Below are positions 42,621-52,793 of a DNA stretch of 64,000 bases, one piece after another. The notes beneath the pieces were generated by a model, which was given only the letters and a program-made list of their open reading frames with translations, did not search any database and was not told where the DNA came from. A program made the translations under genes and the position numbers. The stretch is from Roseovarius sp. (GTDB lineage: Bacteria > Pseudomonadota > Alphaproteobacteria > Rhodobacterales > Rhodobacteraceae), in assembly GCF_030373445.1 (NCBI RefSeq), contig NZ_JAUCYU010000001.1:620001-684000 (forward strand), in the 5' to 3' direction. Position 1 is the first letter of the stretch, and the number at the start of each line of letters is the position of its first letter.

Positions 42621-42924
42621 GAAATCGTTCCTTTTCGGTTTCTGCGTTCCGAGAGTGGTGCTCTCGTCCACAGAACATGGTGACCCGAAAGCCACTTGTC
42701 TGCGGCGATCACGAAACCGGCCCCGAACCTGCGGGAAAGAGCCCAAACCGGTCTGTCATGTCAGCGGGAGATTGCCACGGGCCCCTTTACGGCAACTGGA
42801 CGGCGGGAACCTGCGGATGCGGCGTGCCTTAATGGGCGGAAACCGTCGGCCGCACCGGACAAGGCGCGAAACAACCGCCCTTAGGGTTGAAATTGGCACA
42901 CGCCCGGCGGCTTCCCTCGACAGG
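42621..42924. other. Intergenic region of 304 bp, nothing distinctive
   Basis: It lies between the asparaginase end and the EF-hand start. Apart from a short fragment of the 175 bp element's tail (ggcacacgcccggcgg, 42896-42911) I see no repeat, RNA or gene. Confidence 0.5.
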
Positions 42925-43920
42925 TCAAAGCAACCCCTCAACCGGTCTGATCCGCCCGGTCTCGATCCCCCGGCGGTTGTAGATCGGCGCGTTCAGGTAC
43001 CGCCGCGCCGCCGGGTGCAGCGGGTCGAGCACGCCCAGCCGCACCAGCAGCGCCGCGATCGTGCACTCGGCCGCCCGCGTCGCCCCGTCGGCCACCTTCA
43101 GGGCAATCCCCATCTCCCGGCTCGGCAGGATGGCGACGAAGAATCCCTCCGCCCCTGTCTTGAGTGCCACCGGCTCGGTACAGGCCCGCATCAACCCGGT
43201 ACAGGCCCGCCCCTCGCCCGCCACAAGCTCCGGATGCGCCACCATCGCCTGCCACAGCCGGTGCTGCGCGCTCTGCCGCGCATCCGCCCCCTCTTGGGCA
43301 CAGGCAAACCGCGCCATCGCCCGGGCCATGCCATGCACCGTGGTGATGAAGTTCGGCGCCGAACACCCGTCGATCCCGTAGCCGGGGCTGGCCTCGCCCG
43401 TCACCTCCTCGAAGGCGGCGAGACAGGCCCTCTGCACCGGGTGATCCGCCTCGACATACTCCGGCCCGGCGCCCATGTGCCGTGCCAGCGTCAGGAACCC
43501 GGCATGCTTGCCGGAACAGTTGTTATGCACCTGGCAGGGCTGCTCATGTGCCCGGATCAACCCGTACCGCGCCTCCTCGTCATCCGGCATCTGCGGCCCG
43601 CAGCGGAAATCATCGTCCGACAATCCCAGCTCGGCCAGCCAAGCGTTCACCCGCTCCGTATGCATGAACGCCCCGTTATGCGAGGCACAGGCCAGCGCCA
43701 GCCGCTCGGCATTCAGCCCGTGCTTCGCCGCCGCCCCGCTCTCCACCAGCGGCAGCGCCTGGATCATCTTGGCGGAACTGCGCGGCAGAACCGGCTCCTC
43801 CGGATTGCCCCACGCCTCCACGATCTCGCCCTTGCCGTCGCAGATCACCGCGTGGCCAAGATGCCGGCTTTCCGCCAGCGGACCGCGCCAGATTTCGGTC
43901 AGGGGGGTCGCACCGCTCAT
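42925..43920 (-). CDS. Asparaginase, AnsII/PF06089 type
   Basis: 331 residues. Recognisable are LPRSSAKMIQALPLVESGAA with the catalytic Ser, CASHNGAFMHTERV and NNCSGKHAGFLTLARHMG. This Rhizobium-type thermolabile asparaginase differs from the E. coli fold and hydrolyses asparagine to aspartate in the cytoplasm. The start at 43920 (MSGATPLTEIW) avoids the unlikely 19 residues added in the track. Divergent from the IalB-like gene. Confidence 0.9.
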   Translation of the reverse strand: MSGATPLTEIWRGPLAESRHLGHAVICDGKGEIVEAWGNPEEPVLPRSSAKMIQALPLVESGAAAKHGLNAERLALACASHNGAFMHTERVNAWLAELGLSDDDFRCGPQMPDDEEARYGLIRAHEQPCQVHNNCSGKHAGFLTLARHMGAGPEYVEADHPVQRACLAAFEEVTGEASPGYGIDGCSAPNFITTVHGMARAMARFACAQEGADARQSAQHRLWQAMVAHPELVAGEGRACTGLMRACTEPVALKTGAEGFFVAILPSREMGIALKVADGATRAAECTIAALLVRLGVLDPLHPAARRYLNAPIYNRRGIETGRIRPVEGLL

Positions 43921-44116
43921 GTCATGCCTTTCCGGCAAGGGTTCACACCCTCGCGAGGGCGCGCGAAAACTTGCCAATTGATCCTTTCATATCTCGCCAC
44001 TTTCAGGCTAATATTGCAATGTCGAGGGAAAACGGCCGACCCGCAAGATAAATCCGGTAAGCGGCAAGGGCGGCTGAAGAATTTGAGGCCAAGGACAGCT
44101 TTGGAGGCTGGATAGA

Positions 44117-44659
44117 ATGGGATCACCGATGGGACGTCTGACTGCCCTGCGCCTTTTGGCGGGCGCCCTGCTGGCAGCTACTGCAACCGGCGTGGCTGCG
44201 CAGGAAGAAAGCACCAACCAGGTCGCCGCGAACACGGCATGGAGCGTGTTCGAGGATAACGATCCGCGCGAATGCTGGGCCGTGTCCTCGCCGACCGAAA
44301 CGGTCAATACCAAGGATGGCCGCGTCGTCGCGGTGCGGCGGGGCGACATCCTGATGATGACGTTCTACCGTCCCGATGCCGGCGTCGATGGCCAGCTCAC
44401 CTTCACCGGCGGCTATCCCTTCGCCTCCGGCTCCACCGTCAACCTTAATGTCGGCGGCACCGAGTTCGAGCTCTTTACCGAGGGCGAATGGGCGTGGCCG
44501 GCCAGCACGGCGGACGATGCCAAGATCATCGCGGCCCTCAAGCGCGGCACCGACGCGGTGCTCACCGCGCGGTCCAGCCGGGGCACCACCACGAAAGATA
44601 CCTTCTCGCTGCTGGGCTTCACCGCGGCGGTCGAAGAGGCCGAGAAACGCTGCCAGTGA
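44117..44659 (+). CDS. Invasion-associated locus B (IalB) family protein
   Basis: 180 residues with a signal peptide (LTALRLLAGALLAATATGVA). The mature part is an IalB-like beta-domain: WSVFEDNDPRECWAVSSPTE, then FTGGYPFASGSTVNLNVGG, then a C-terminal FSLLGFTAAVEEAEKRC. In Bartonella the homolog aids erythrocyte entry, but in free-living alphaproteobacteria it is simply a periplasmic protein of unknown role. GGAGGCTGGATAGA precedes ATG 44117. Confidence 0.86.
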   Translation: MGSPMGRLTALRLLAGALLAATATGVAAQEESTNQVAANTAWSVFEDNDPRECWAVSSPTETVNTKDGRVVAVRRGDILMMTFYRPDAGVDGQLTFTGGYPFASGSTVNLNVGGTEFELFTEGEWAWPASTADDAKIIAALKRGTDAVLTARSSRGTTTKDTFSLLGFTAAVEEAEKRCQ

Positions 44660-44691
44660 CGGCCTGACGGGCTTCACTAGCACAACCCCAC

Positions 44692-44725
44692 AAGGGCGCG
44701 CACCCCTCCGGTGACGCGCCCTTTC
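44692..44725 (+). terminator. Intrinsic terminator after the IalB-like gene
   Basis: AAGGGCGCG-...-CGCGCCCTT followed by TCT; the stem can act in both directions between this gene and the convergent tsaC-like gene. Confidence 0.75.
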
Positions 44726-45669
44726 TAATCCCGCGGCGCGGCGGCCCGGCGCAGCCGGTCATTGATCGCCCGGCCCAACCCCCGCTCGGGAATAGGCGAC
44801 ACCGCGATCGGCTTGCCCGTTTCATCCAGCGCGTGCAGATGCGCAAAAAGGTTCGCCGCCGCCTCGGTCAGGTCGCCCGACGCCGACAGGTTCAGGTCGC
44901 AATCCACCCGGCCGAAGCCCAGCAACACCTCCCCCGGCTCCCGCCTCTCGGCCTCAAGCCGCACCATCGCGCCGGGCGCATAATGCGAGGCCAGCTGCCC
45001 CGGCGCTGTCACCGGCTCACCCTCGCCTTGCCGCGCCAGCGCCTCGCCCAGCGCCTGCTCCACCGCCTCTGCCGGCAACCCGCCGGGGCGCAACAGGATT
45101 GGCCCGTCGGTCAGCCCGACGATGGTCGATTCCACCCCCACGTCACAGGCCCCGCCATCAAGCACCGCCGCGATCCGCCCGGCCAGCCCGGCCTCCACAT
45201 GCGCCGCCGTCGTCGGGCTGATCCGGCCCGATGGGTTGGCCGACGGCGCCGCCACCGGCCCGCCGAAAGCCTTCAGCAATTCCCGCGCCACCGGGTTCGC
45301 CGGCACCCTGACCGCCAGCGAGGGCAGCCCTGCCGTCACCAGCCCCGAAATCCCCGTCCCCGGCCTGATCGGCAGCACCAATGTCAGCGGGCCGGGCCAG
45401 AACGCGCTCGCCAGAACTTCCGCCGCGTGCGACCACTCGACGTAGTCCCGCACCGTCTCGATCCGGTCCACATGCACGATCAGCGGGTTGAACCGCGGCC
45501 GCCCCTTCGCCTCGAAGATCCGCGCCACCGCCATGTCGTTCGTCGCATCGCCCCCCAGCCCGTAAACCGTCTCCGTCGGGAAGGCGACAAGCTCTCCGCC
45601 CCGCAACAACTCGGCGGCGCGGGCGTACCCGTTCGGGTCGGCGGTCAGAAGGGCGGTCTCTTGGTTCAT
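44725..45669 (-). CDS. tsaC: Threonylcarbamoyl-AMP synthase (Sua5 type)
   Basis: 314 residues, so the long Sua5 form. N-terminal YrdC domain: LVAFPTETVYGLGGDATND, KGRPRFNPLIVHV, VAAPSANPSGRISPTTA and IVGLTDGPILLRPGG. The C-terminal Sua5 domain (about 215-314) follows APGQLASHYAPGA. It makes threonylcarbamoyl-AMP for the t6A modification of ANN-reading tRNAs. The start at 45669 (MNQETALLTADPNGY) is preferred; the longer track ORF has no support. Confidence 0.93.
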   Translation of the reverse strand: MNQETALLTADPNGYARAAELLRGGELVAFPTETVYGLGGDATNDMAVARIFEAKGRPRFNPLIVHVDRIETVRDYVEWSHAAEVLASAFWPGPLTLVLPIRPGTGISGLVTAGLPSLAVRVPANPVARELLKAFGGPVAAPSANPSGRISPTTAAHVEAGLAGRIAAVLDGGACDVGVESTIVGLTDGPILLRPGGLPAEAVEQALGEALARQGEGEPVTAPGQLASHYAPGAMVRLEAERREPGEVLLGFGRVDCDLNLSASGDLTEAAANLFAHLHALDETGKPIAVSPIPERGLGRAINDRLRRAAAPRD

Positions 45670-45805
45670 GATCGGTCTGACGCGGCGTTTTGATTGATGG
45701 AAGTCCGTCACCCGCTAGGCTATGCCTTGGCCGACTGCATAAAGGCCACGGCGCGCGAAGCCAAGCCGCCGCGCCGCCGCAACTGACAAGATCAGGAGAT
45801 TTCCG

Positions 45806-47524
45806 ATGCCCTATCGCGCCCCTGTCGAGGAATTCAATTTTCTGTTTTCCCACGTCGTGAAACTCGAAGACGTCGCCGCCACCGAACGCTTCGCCGACGC
45901 CACCCCCGACATGGTCACCGCCATCCTCACGGAGGCCGGCCGCATGTGCGAGGCGGTGCTCGCCCCCCTGCAACGCAACGGCGACCTGCACCCCGCCCGG
46001 CTCGAAAACGGCGTCGTCCGCACCAGCCCCGGCTTCGACGAAGGGTACAAGGCCATCGCCGAGGGCGGCTGGGTCTCGATCTCCGCCTCTCAGGAGAACG
46101 GCGGCATGGGCCTGCCCATGGCCGTCACCACCGCCGTGAACGAGATGATGAGCGGCGCCTGCCTCAGCCTGCAACTCAACCCGCTGATGACCCAAGGCCA
46201 GATCGAGGCACTGGAAAACCACGCCAGCGACGCGATTCGCGAAACCTACCTGCCCAAGCTCATCTCCGGCGAATGGTCCGGCACAATGAACCTGACCGAG
46301 GCGCAGGCCGGCAGCGACGTGGGCGCGCTCCGCACCCGGGCCGAGCCCAACGATGACGGCTCCTACGCCATCACCGGGCAGAAGATCTACATCAGCTGGG
46401 GCGACAACGACTTCACCGAGAACGTCTGCCACCTCGTCCTCGCCCGTCTGCCCGACGGTGTGCCCGGCACCAAGGGGATCAGCCTGTTCCTCGTGCCCAA
46501 GTACATCCCCGACGAAAACGGCGCTCCCGGCAAGGCCAACGATCTCAAGGTCGTCAGCCTCGAACACAAGATGGGCCTGCATGGCAGCCCGACCGCCGTC
46601 ATGCAGTATGACGGCGCCAGGGGCTGGCTCATCGGCAAGGAACATGACGGCATGCGCTGCATGTTCACCATGATGAACAACGCCCGCCTCGGCGTCGGCG
46701 TCCAGGGCATCGGCGCGGCCGAGGGCGCGCTGCAACACGCCATGGCCTACGCCCAGGAGCGCAGCCAGGGCAAGACGCCCGTCGAGAACGGCGCCGGCAC
46801 CATCATCGACCACGCCGACGTGCGCCGGATGCTGACCACCATGAAGGCCGAAACCGCCGCCGCCCGCGCCATCGCGCTGGCCAATGCCGTGGCGATCGAC
46901 ATGGCCCACGCCACCGGCAAGCCCGACTGGGCCGCCCGCGCCGCCTTCCTCACGCCCATCACCAAGGCCTTCGGCACCGACACCGGCATCGCGGTCAGTG
47001 ATCTCGGCATCCAGGTGCATGGCGGCATGGGTTACATCGAGGAAACCGGCGCCGCCCAGTATGCCCGCGACGTCCGCGTCACCGCCATCTACGAGGGCAC
47101 CAACGGCATCCAGTCGATGGACCTTGCCGGCCGCAAGCTGATGGACGGGGGCGAGGCCGCCTATGCCCTCCTCGACGAGATCGAGCGCCACGCCGAAAGC
47201 GCGCGGAGCACCCTGCCCGAGCTGGCCGAGCCGGTGTGGAACGCCACCGAATCCCTCCGCGAGGCGACCGAGTGGATGGTGTCGCAAAAGAACATGACCG
47301 ACCGCTTTGCCGGCTCCGTCCCCTTCCTGCGGGCCTGGGCGCGGGTGCTCGGCGGCCATTTCCACCTCTGCGCCGCCCAGGCCGAGGGCGGCGAGGGCAA
47401 GCGCACGCGGCTCGCGCGGTTCTACATCAAGCGCCTCCTGCCAGAGCACGCGGGCCACATCGCCCATGCCACCGCCGGGGCCGACGACCTCTACGCGCTG
47501 ACACCGGACGACCTCGTCGCATGA
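45806..47524 (+). CDS. Acyl-CoA dehydrogenase, long form (DmdC-like)
   Basis: 572 residues. The FAD/substrate part shows MNLTEAQAGSDVGALRT, ISWGDNDF, and the catalytic region VQGIGAAEGALQHA with RDVRVTAIYEGTNGIQSMDL, whose Glu is the likely base. The extra C-terminal helical domain is typical of DmdC-type enzymes that oxidise methylmercaptopropionyl-CoA in marine roseobacters, but general fatty acyl-CoA dehydrogenases share it, so substrate is not decided. ATG 45806 follows GATCAGGAGATTTCCG. Coupled to the MBL gene by ATGA. Confidence 0.88.
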   Translation: MPYRAPVEEFNFLFSHVVKLEDVAATERFADATPDMVTAILTEAGRMCEAVLAPLQRNGDLHPARLENGVVRTSPGFDEGYKAIAEGGWVSISASQENGGMGLPMAVTTAVNEMMSGACLSLQLNPLMTQGQIEALENHASDAIRETYLPKLISGEWSGTMNLTEAQAGSDVGALRTRAEPNDDGSYAITGQKIYISWGDNDFTENVCHLVLARLPDGVPGTKGISLFLVPKYIPDENGAPGKANDLKVVSLEHKMGLHGSPTAVMQYDGARGWLIGKEHDGMRCMFTMMNNARLGVGVQGIGAAEGALQHAMAYAQERSQGKTPVENGAGTIIDHADVRRMLTTMKAETAAARAIALANAVAIDMAHATGKPDWAARAAFLTPITKAFGTDTGIAVSDLGIQVHGGMGYIEETGAAQYARDVRVTAIYEGTNGIQSMDLAGRKLMDGGEAAYALLDEIERHAESARSTLPELAEPVWNATESLREATEWMVSQKNMTDRFAGSVPFLRAWARVLGGHFHLCAAQAEGGEGKRTRLARFYIKRLLPEHAGHIAHATAGADDLYALTPDDLVA

Positions 47525-48570
47525 CGGACGGCCCGAACCAGACCCTGCGCTACCCCTTTCCGGATCCGCCAGAGAACGGTGCCGCCCTCGAGGTGGCGCC
47601 GGGCGTGCTCTGGATCCGGCTGCCCCTGCCGATGGCGCTCGACCACGTCAACGTCTACGCGCTCGACGACGGCGACAGCTGGACGCTCGTCGATACGGGC
47701 ATGAAGACCGACCACAGCGTCGCCTTGTGGGAGGGCCTGCTCACCGGGCCGCTCAGGGGCAAACCCGTCTCGCGCATCATCCTCACCCACCACCACCCCG
47801 ATCACGTCGGCATGGTGGGCTGGCTGATGGAGCGTTTCGGGGCCGAGCTGATCACCACCCGCACCGCCTGGCTCTTCTCCCGGATGCTGATCCTCGACAC
47901 CGAGGAAAAGCCTACCCCGCAGGCGCTCGACTTCTGGCGCGCCGCCGGCATGGACCCCGAGATCTACGAGACCCGCAAGGCCGAACGCCCTTTCAACTTC
48001 GCCGATGTCTGCCACCCCCTGCCGGTGGGCTACACCCGCGTCAAGGAAGGCGACACGCTCCGCGCCGGCGGCCGCAAGTGGGACATCCATATCGGCAACG
48101 GCCACGCCCCCGAACACCTCACGCTTTGGAGCCGCGACGACAATCTCGTCATCGCCGGCGACCAGATCATCTCCTCCATCAGCCCCAATATCGGCGTCCA
48201 TCCTACCGAGCCCGAGGCCGACCCCGTCGCCGACTGGCTGGAAGCCTGCGGCCGCTTCCGCTCGCTCGCCCGTGAACATCACCTCGTCCTCAGCGGGCAC
48301 AAGCGGCCCTTCCTCGGCCTGCCCATGCGGATGCGCCAGCTCATCGAGAACCACCACGGCGCGCTCGACCGCCTCCGCGCCCACCTGGCCGAGCCCCGCA
48401 CCGCCGCCGAATGCTTCCCCCCGCTCTTCAAGCGCCCGATCGACGCGGGCATCTACGGGCTTGCATTGGTCGAGACGGTTGCACATCTCAATCATCTCCA
48501 CCACGCTGGCGAAATCACGCGCCGCCGCCGCGACGATGGCGCCTGGCTTTGGCAGAGCAGCCCGGAGTGA
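47521..48570 (+). CDS. MBL-fold metallo-hydrolase
   Basis: 349 residues. The metal site begins ILTHHHPDHVGMVGWLM (HxHxDH-like), with IHIGNGHAPEHL, IAGDQII and a final LSGHKRP. An extended C-terminal helical part is present. The protein overlaps the acyl-CoA dehydrogenase by 4 bp and is likely co-transcribed; glyoxalase-II-like or thioester hydrolase activity would be compatible but is inference. The start at 47521 is set by the overlap. Confidence 0.87.
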   Translation: MTDGPNQTLRYPFPDPPENGAALEVAPGVLWIRLPLPMALDHVNVYALDDGDSWTLVDTGMKTDHSVALWEGLLTGPLRGKPVSRIILTHHHPDHVGMVGWLMERFGAELITTRTAWLFSRMLILDTEEKPTPQALDFWRAAGMDPEIYETRKAERPFNFADVCHPLPVGYTRVKEGDTLRAGGRKWDIHIGNGHAPEHLTLWSRDDNLVIAGDQIISSISPNIGVHPTEPEADPVADWLEACGRFRSLAREHHLVLSGHKRPFLGLPMRMRQLIENHHGALDRLRAHLAEPRTAAECFPPLFKRPIDAGIYGLALVETVAHLNHLHHAGEITRRRRDDGAWLWQSSPE

Positions 48571-48578
48571 GCAGACAC

Positions 48579-49034
48579 ATGGACGACGAGATCAGAACCG
48601 CGGCCGAAGCCGCCGAAGACGCCGCCATCCCGCGCTGTCACGAGGTCCATGCCGACCCCGAAACCTGCAAGGGCGGGCGCGACGTGACCGAGGGCGTCCG
48701 GCTCACCCCCGTCAAGGAAAAAAGCGAGGCGCAGTGGGCCTATGAACGGCTGATCCTCTACATCCAGAACTTCGAGAAGACCCTCGACAACGAGCACGAG
48801 ATCGCCATCGGCTTCGCCGGCGGCGACACCGGCGTCATCCGGATCGAGGGGATGGGCTTTTTCGACCCCGACATCGTCACCTTCTACGGCAGCGACGCGG
48901 GCGGCGTGAAAACCCAGCTCATCCAGCACGTCACCCAGCTCAGCGTCATGCTGCGGGCCCTGCCGAAGAAGATCGACCACGTCGAACCCAACCGCATCGG
49001 CTTCCGCCTGGTGGAAGACCTCGAAACCGCCTGA
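48579..49034 (+). CDS. Conserved protein of the DUF6173 kind
   Basis: 151 residues, no signal peptide or membrane helix. WAYERLILYIQNFEKTLDNE and GFAGGDTGVIRIEGMGFFDP are the strongly conserved-looking stretches, the latter recalled from DUF6173; assigned from memory. Function unknown. ATG 48579 was chosen over the longer ORF, which overlaps the MBL gene. It lies 8 bp after the MBL stop and could belong to that unit. Confidence 0.65.
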   Translation: MDDEIRTAAEAAEDAAIPRCHEVHADPETCKGGRDVTEGVRLTPVKEKSEAQWAYERLILYIQNFEKTLDNEHEIAIGFAGGDTGVIRIEGMGFFDPDIVTFYGSDAGGVKTQLIQHVTQLSVMLRALPKKIDHVEPNRIGFRLVEDLETA

Positions 49035-49148
49035 GCCCCGCGCCTTGCGACATTTCGGGCCACAGGGCGCACAGGGTGGTGACAGCCCCCCGCAAATGCG
49101 CTATCCACACCTCCGACCGCGTAATTTCCAAGCAGGGAACGACCCCAG

Positions 49149-49283
49149 ATGGCTGACCACAAACATGGCGAAATGGATATCGAAACCCACGAGAAGACCT
49201 TCGAGGGCTTCATCCGTTTCACGGCCTGGAACTGCGTTCTGATCGTCGTCGTGCTGATCTTCATGGCGCTGGTCAACGCCTGA
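49149..49283 (+). CDS. aa3-type cytochrome c oxidase subunit IV
   Basis: 44 residues, too short for the ORF track: MADHKHGEMDIETHEKTFEG followed by one membrane helix (FIRFTAWNCVLIVVVLIFMA). It is the alphaproteobacterial COX4_pro_2 type, a small structural subunit at the periphery of the oxidase. AAGCAGGGAACGACCCCAG precedes the ATG. Other oxidase genes are not in the window, which is usual for this subunit. Confidence 0.9.
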   Translation: MADHKHGEMDIETHEKTFEGFIRFTAWNCVLIVVVLIFMALVNA

Positions 49284-49404
49284 GGCGCCACCGGCCCTTT
49301 CCTGAAAGTCCTGCCCGCGGCCCGCAATCCGCCGTGACTTGACCTCGCTCCCGCGCTATACTCGGCCAAACGGCGCCGCGAAGAGCGTGAAGAGGCACAA
49401 AGGC

Positions 49405-51147
49405 ATGGCAACAGCGGAAAAGCTGACCGCGCGCTGGACGCGGTTCCAGAACCGGGTCGCCGCCCGACGGGCGGTGCTGGGCCGGCCCGCCACGGCCTTC
49501 GTCTCGCGCCCCGAACCCCGCACCATCGGCAGCTATGCCCGCGGGCGCCAGCTGGCCGCCGGCAATTTCCTCTTCGCCGGCCACCTGCTCCAGCAGCCCG
49601 AGACCGACATGTGGGAACTCACCCCGCCCGACCACGCCTTCGCCGAGGCGCTGCACGGTTTCGGCTGGCTCGACGATCTCGTCGCCGCCGGCGACGCCAC
49701 GGCCCGCGCCCGTGCCCAGGAGTGGCTCCGCGGCTGGATCGAGCTCTACGGCCGTGGCCGCGGCCCGGGCTGGACACCGAACCTCACCGGCCGCCGCCTG
49801 ATCCGCTGGATCAGCCACGCCTTCTTCCTGCTCAACGGGCTGGACAGCGAACACTCCCACGCCTTCTACCGCTCGATGGCGGCGCAGACCGTCTTCCTCG
49901 GCCGCCGCTGGTCCGCCACCTCCCCCGGCCTGCCGCGCTTCGAAGCGCTGACCGGGCTGATCTATGCCGGCATCTCGCTGGAAGGCATGGAAGACCAGGT
50001 CGACTCCGCCGTCACCGCTTTGGGCCGCGAATGCACCGAGCAGATCGATGCCCAGGGCGGCCTGCCCACCCGCAACCCCGAGGAACTGCTCGACGTCTTC
50101 ACCCTTCTGACATGGGCCGCCGTCGCGCTCGGCGAATCCGGCAAGGGCGTCAGCAACGCCCACTGGTCGGCCATCGAACGCATCGCTCCCACCCTGCGCA
50201 CCCTGCGCCACGCCGATGGCGGGCTCGCCCGGTTCCACGGCGGCGGCAAGGGGCTGGAAGGGCGGCTCGACCACGCGCTCGCCAACAGCGGCGTGAAAAG
50301 CCGCGCGGCGAACGGCCTCTCCATGGGGTTCCTGCGGCTCAGCGCCGGCCGCACCAGCGTCATCGTCGATGCCGCCCCGCCGCCCCAGGGCAAGGCCTCG
50401 GCCGAGGCCCACGCCTCCACCCTCGCCTTCGAGCTGACCTCGGGCCGCCGCCCGCTGATCGTCAACTGCGGCTCGGGCGTGAATTTCGGGCAGGAATGGC
50501 GCCGCGCCGGCCGCGCCACCCCCTCGCATTCCACCCTCGTCCTCAACGAACAGTCCAGCGCCCGGCTCGGCGCCCCCCGCGACGGGTTCGACTACCTCGT
50601 CAGCGCCCCCCGCCGCGTGCCCATCGAGATCAGCCACGCCTCCGACGGGCTGCGCTTCGAGGGCGGGCATGACGGCTATGTCCGCGATTACGGCCTGACC
50701 CACGTCCGCAAGCTGGAACTCACCTTCGACGGGCGCGGGCTGGCGGGCGAGGACATGCTGGTCACGCTCGACGACGGCGACAAGGAACATTTCGACAAGG
50801 CACTCGACGCCTCCGGGCTCGAGGGCATCCCATTCGACATCCGCTTTCACCTTCATCCGGATGTCGACGTCTCGCTCGACATGGGCGGCACCGCGGCGTC
50901 TATGGCGCTGATGAGCGGCGAAATCTGGGTCATGCGGGTCGACGGCAACGTCGAAATGTCCATAGAAGGCAGCGTTTACCTGCAAAAAACGCGGCTCAAG
51001 CCCCGTGCGACCAAACAGATTGTTCTCTCCGGCCGCATGATGGAGTATGCGACCCGCGTGAGATGGTCACTGGCCAAGCCGCAGGACTCGCCGATAGGCA
51101 TCCGCGATCTGGCGCGCGACGGGCTCGACCCGGTGACCGAATACTGA
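49405..51147 (+). CDS. Heparinase II/III-like protein
   Basis: 580 residues. N-terminal alpha/alpha toroid (GRRLIRWISHAFFLLNGLD; FEALTGLIYAGISLEGMED) and a C-terminal beta-sheet domain (LIVNCGSGVNFGQEWRRAGR with TPSHSTLVLN). The family includes polysaccharide lyases; catalytic residues were not verified, and in roseobacters its position before purH is constant, suggesting a housekeeping cell-wall or exopolysaccharide role. The start at 49405 (MATAEKLTARW) follows GAAGAGGCACAAAGG. Confidence 0.85.
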   Translation: MATAEKLTARWTRFQNRVAARRAVLGRPATAFVSRPEPRTIGSYARGRQLAAGNFLFAGHLLQQPETDMWELTPPDHAFAEALHGFGWLDDLVAAGDATARARAQEWLRGWIELYGRGRGPGWTPNLTGRRLIRWISHAFFLLNGLDSEHSHAFYRSMAAQTVFLGRRWSATSPGLPRFEALTGLIYAGISLEGMEDQVDSAVTALGRECTEQIDAQGGLPTRNPEELLDVFTLLTWAAVALGESGKGVSNAHWSAIERIAPTLRTLRHADGGLARFHGGGKGLEGRLDHALANSGVKSRAANGLSMGFLRLSAGRTSVIVDAAPPPQGKASAEAHASTLAFELTSGRRPLIVNCGSGVNFGQEWRRAGRATPSHSTLVLNEQSSARLGAPRDGFDYLVSAPRRVPIEISHASDGLRFEGGHDGYVRDYGLTHVRKLELTFDGRGLAGEDMLVTLDDGDKEHFDKALDASGLEGIPFDIRFHLHPDVDVSLDMGGTAASMALMSGEIWVMRVDGNVEMSIEGSVYLQKTRLKPRATKQIVLSGRMMEYATRVRWSLAKPQDSPIGIRDLARDGLDPVTEY

Positions 51148-51174
51148 CCTGAACCGACCAAGGACATGCTGCCG

Positions 51175-52764
51175 ATGACCGATCTTGCGCCCCTTCGCCG
51201 CGCCCTGCTTTCCGTTTCCGACAAGACCGGGCTGGTCCGGCTGGGCAAGGCCCTGTCCGAACGCGGCGTCGAGCTGCTCTCGACCGGCGGCAGCGCGAAA
51301 ACCCTCCGCGAAGCCGGGCTCGAGGTGCGCGACGTGGCCGATGTGACAGGCTTCCCCGAGATGATGGATGGCCGCGTGAAAACCCTGCACCCGATGGTCC
51401 ATGGCGGCCTGCTGGCGCTCCGCGACAACGCCGATCACGTGGCGGCCATGGAACAGCACGGCATCGGCCCGATCGACCTTCTGGTCGTCAACCTCTACCC
51501 GTTCGAGGAAACGGTCGCCAAGGGTGCCGACTACGACACCTGCATCGAGAACATCGATATTGGCGGCCCGGCCATGATCCGCGCGGCGGCCAAGAACCAC
51601 GCCTTCGTCTCCGTCGTCGTCGATGTCGAGGATTACCAGCCACTTCTGGACGAGCTCGACGCCAATGACGGCCAGACCACCTACGAATTCCGCCAGCGCC
51701 TTGCCCTGACCGCCTATGCCCGCACCGGTGCCTACGACGCCGCCGTCTCAAGCTGGATGGCACAGGCGCTGGGCGACAAGACCCCCCGCCGCCGCGCCTT
51801 CGGCGGCACGCTCGCGCAAACCCTCCGCTACGGCGAGAACCCGCACCAGTCCGCCGCCTTCTACAAGGACGGCTCCGCCCGGCCCGGCGTGGCCACCGCC
51901 ACCCAGCACCAGGGCAAGGAACTCAGCTACAACAACATCAACGACACCGACGCCGCCTTCGAGCTGGTCAGCGAATACCCCACCGACGAGGGCCCTGCCT
52001 GCGCCATCATCAAGCACGCCAACCCCTGCGGCGTGGCCCAGGGGCCGACATTGCGCGACGCCTACAGGCGCGCCTTCGACTGCGACCGCACCAGCGCCTT
52101 CGGCGGCATCATCGCACTGAACCAGCCCCTCGACGGCGAAACCGCCGAGGAGATCGCCAAGATCTTCACCGAGGTGGTCATCGCCCCCGGCGCCGATGAC
52201 GACGCCAAGGCGATCTTCGCCGCCAAGAAGAACCTCCGCCTGCTGACCACCGACAAGCTCGCCAGCCCCACGGCCTCGCTGCTGGCCATCAAGCAGGTCT
52301 CCGGCGGCTTCCTCGTGCAGGACAAGGACACCGGCCAGGTCGACGTGACCGACCTTCGCGTCGTCACCAAGCGCGCGCCCTCGGACCGCGAGATGACCGA
52401 CATGCTGTTCGCATGGAAAGTGGCGAAACACGTCAAGTCCAACGCCATCGTCTACGTCCAGGACGGCGCCACCGTCGGTATCGGCGCGGGCCAGATGAGC
52501 CGCGTCGACAGCTGCCGCATCGCCGCCCGCAAATCGCAGGACATGGCCAGGGAACTCGGCCTCGACGCCGCCCTCACCCAGGGCAGCGTCGTCGCCTCCG
52601 ATGCCTTCTTCCCCTTCGCCGACGGCCTGCTCACCGCGGCCGAGGCCGGGGCGACCGCCGTCATCCAGCCCGGCGGCTCGATGCGCGACGACGATGTGAT
52701 CGCCGCCGCCGACGAGGCCGGGCTCGCCATGGTCCTCACCGGCATGCGCCACTTCCGCCACTGA
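51175..52764 (+). CDS. purH: Bifunctional AICAR formyltransferase / IMP cyclohydrolase
   Basis: 529 residues. The cyclohydrolase part (1-200) begins [21 protein letters not shown] and has [16 protein letters not shown]; the transformylase part has [11 protein letters not shown] and [20 protein letters not shown] and ends [14 protein letters not shown]. It carries out the last two steps of IMP synthesis. ATG 51175 is preferred over 51166 because AAGGA lies 10 bp upstream of it and only 1 bp from the first. Confidence 0.96.
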   Translation: MTDLAPLRRALLSVSDKTGLVRLGKALSERGVELLSTGGSAKTLREAGLEVRDVADVTGFPEMMDGRVKTLHPMVHGGLLALRDNADHVAAMEQHGIGPIDLLVVNLYPFEETVAKGADYDTCIENIDIGGPAMIRAAAKNHAFVSVVVDVEDYQPLLDELDANDGQTTYEFRQRLALTAYARTGAYDAAVSSWMAQALGDKTPRRRAFGGTLAQTLRYGENPHQSAAFYKDGSARPGVATATQHQGKELSYNNINDTDAAFELVSEYPTDEGPACAIIKHANPCGVAQGPTLRDAYRRAFDCDRTSAFGGIIALNQPLDGETAEEIAKIFTEVVIAPGADDDAKAIFAAKKNLRLLTTDKLASPTASLLAIKQVSGGFLVQDKDTGQVDVTDLRVVTKRAPSDREMTDMLFAWKVAKHVKSNAIVYVQDGATVGIGAGQMSRVDSCRIAARKSQDMARELGLDAALTQGSVVASDAFFPFADGLLTAAEAGATAVIQPGGSMRDDDVIAAADEAGLAMVLTGMRHFRH

Positions 52765-52793
52765 CACCGGCGCCACGCGGCAAGGAGAGCCCC

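Noticed and set aside
45158-47467. 769-residue minus-strand ORF
   Set aside because: Runs antisense through the acyl-CoA dehydrogenase and into the tsaC-like gene in another frame; no plausible protein.
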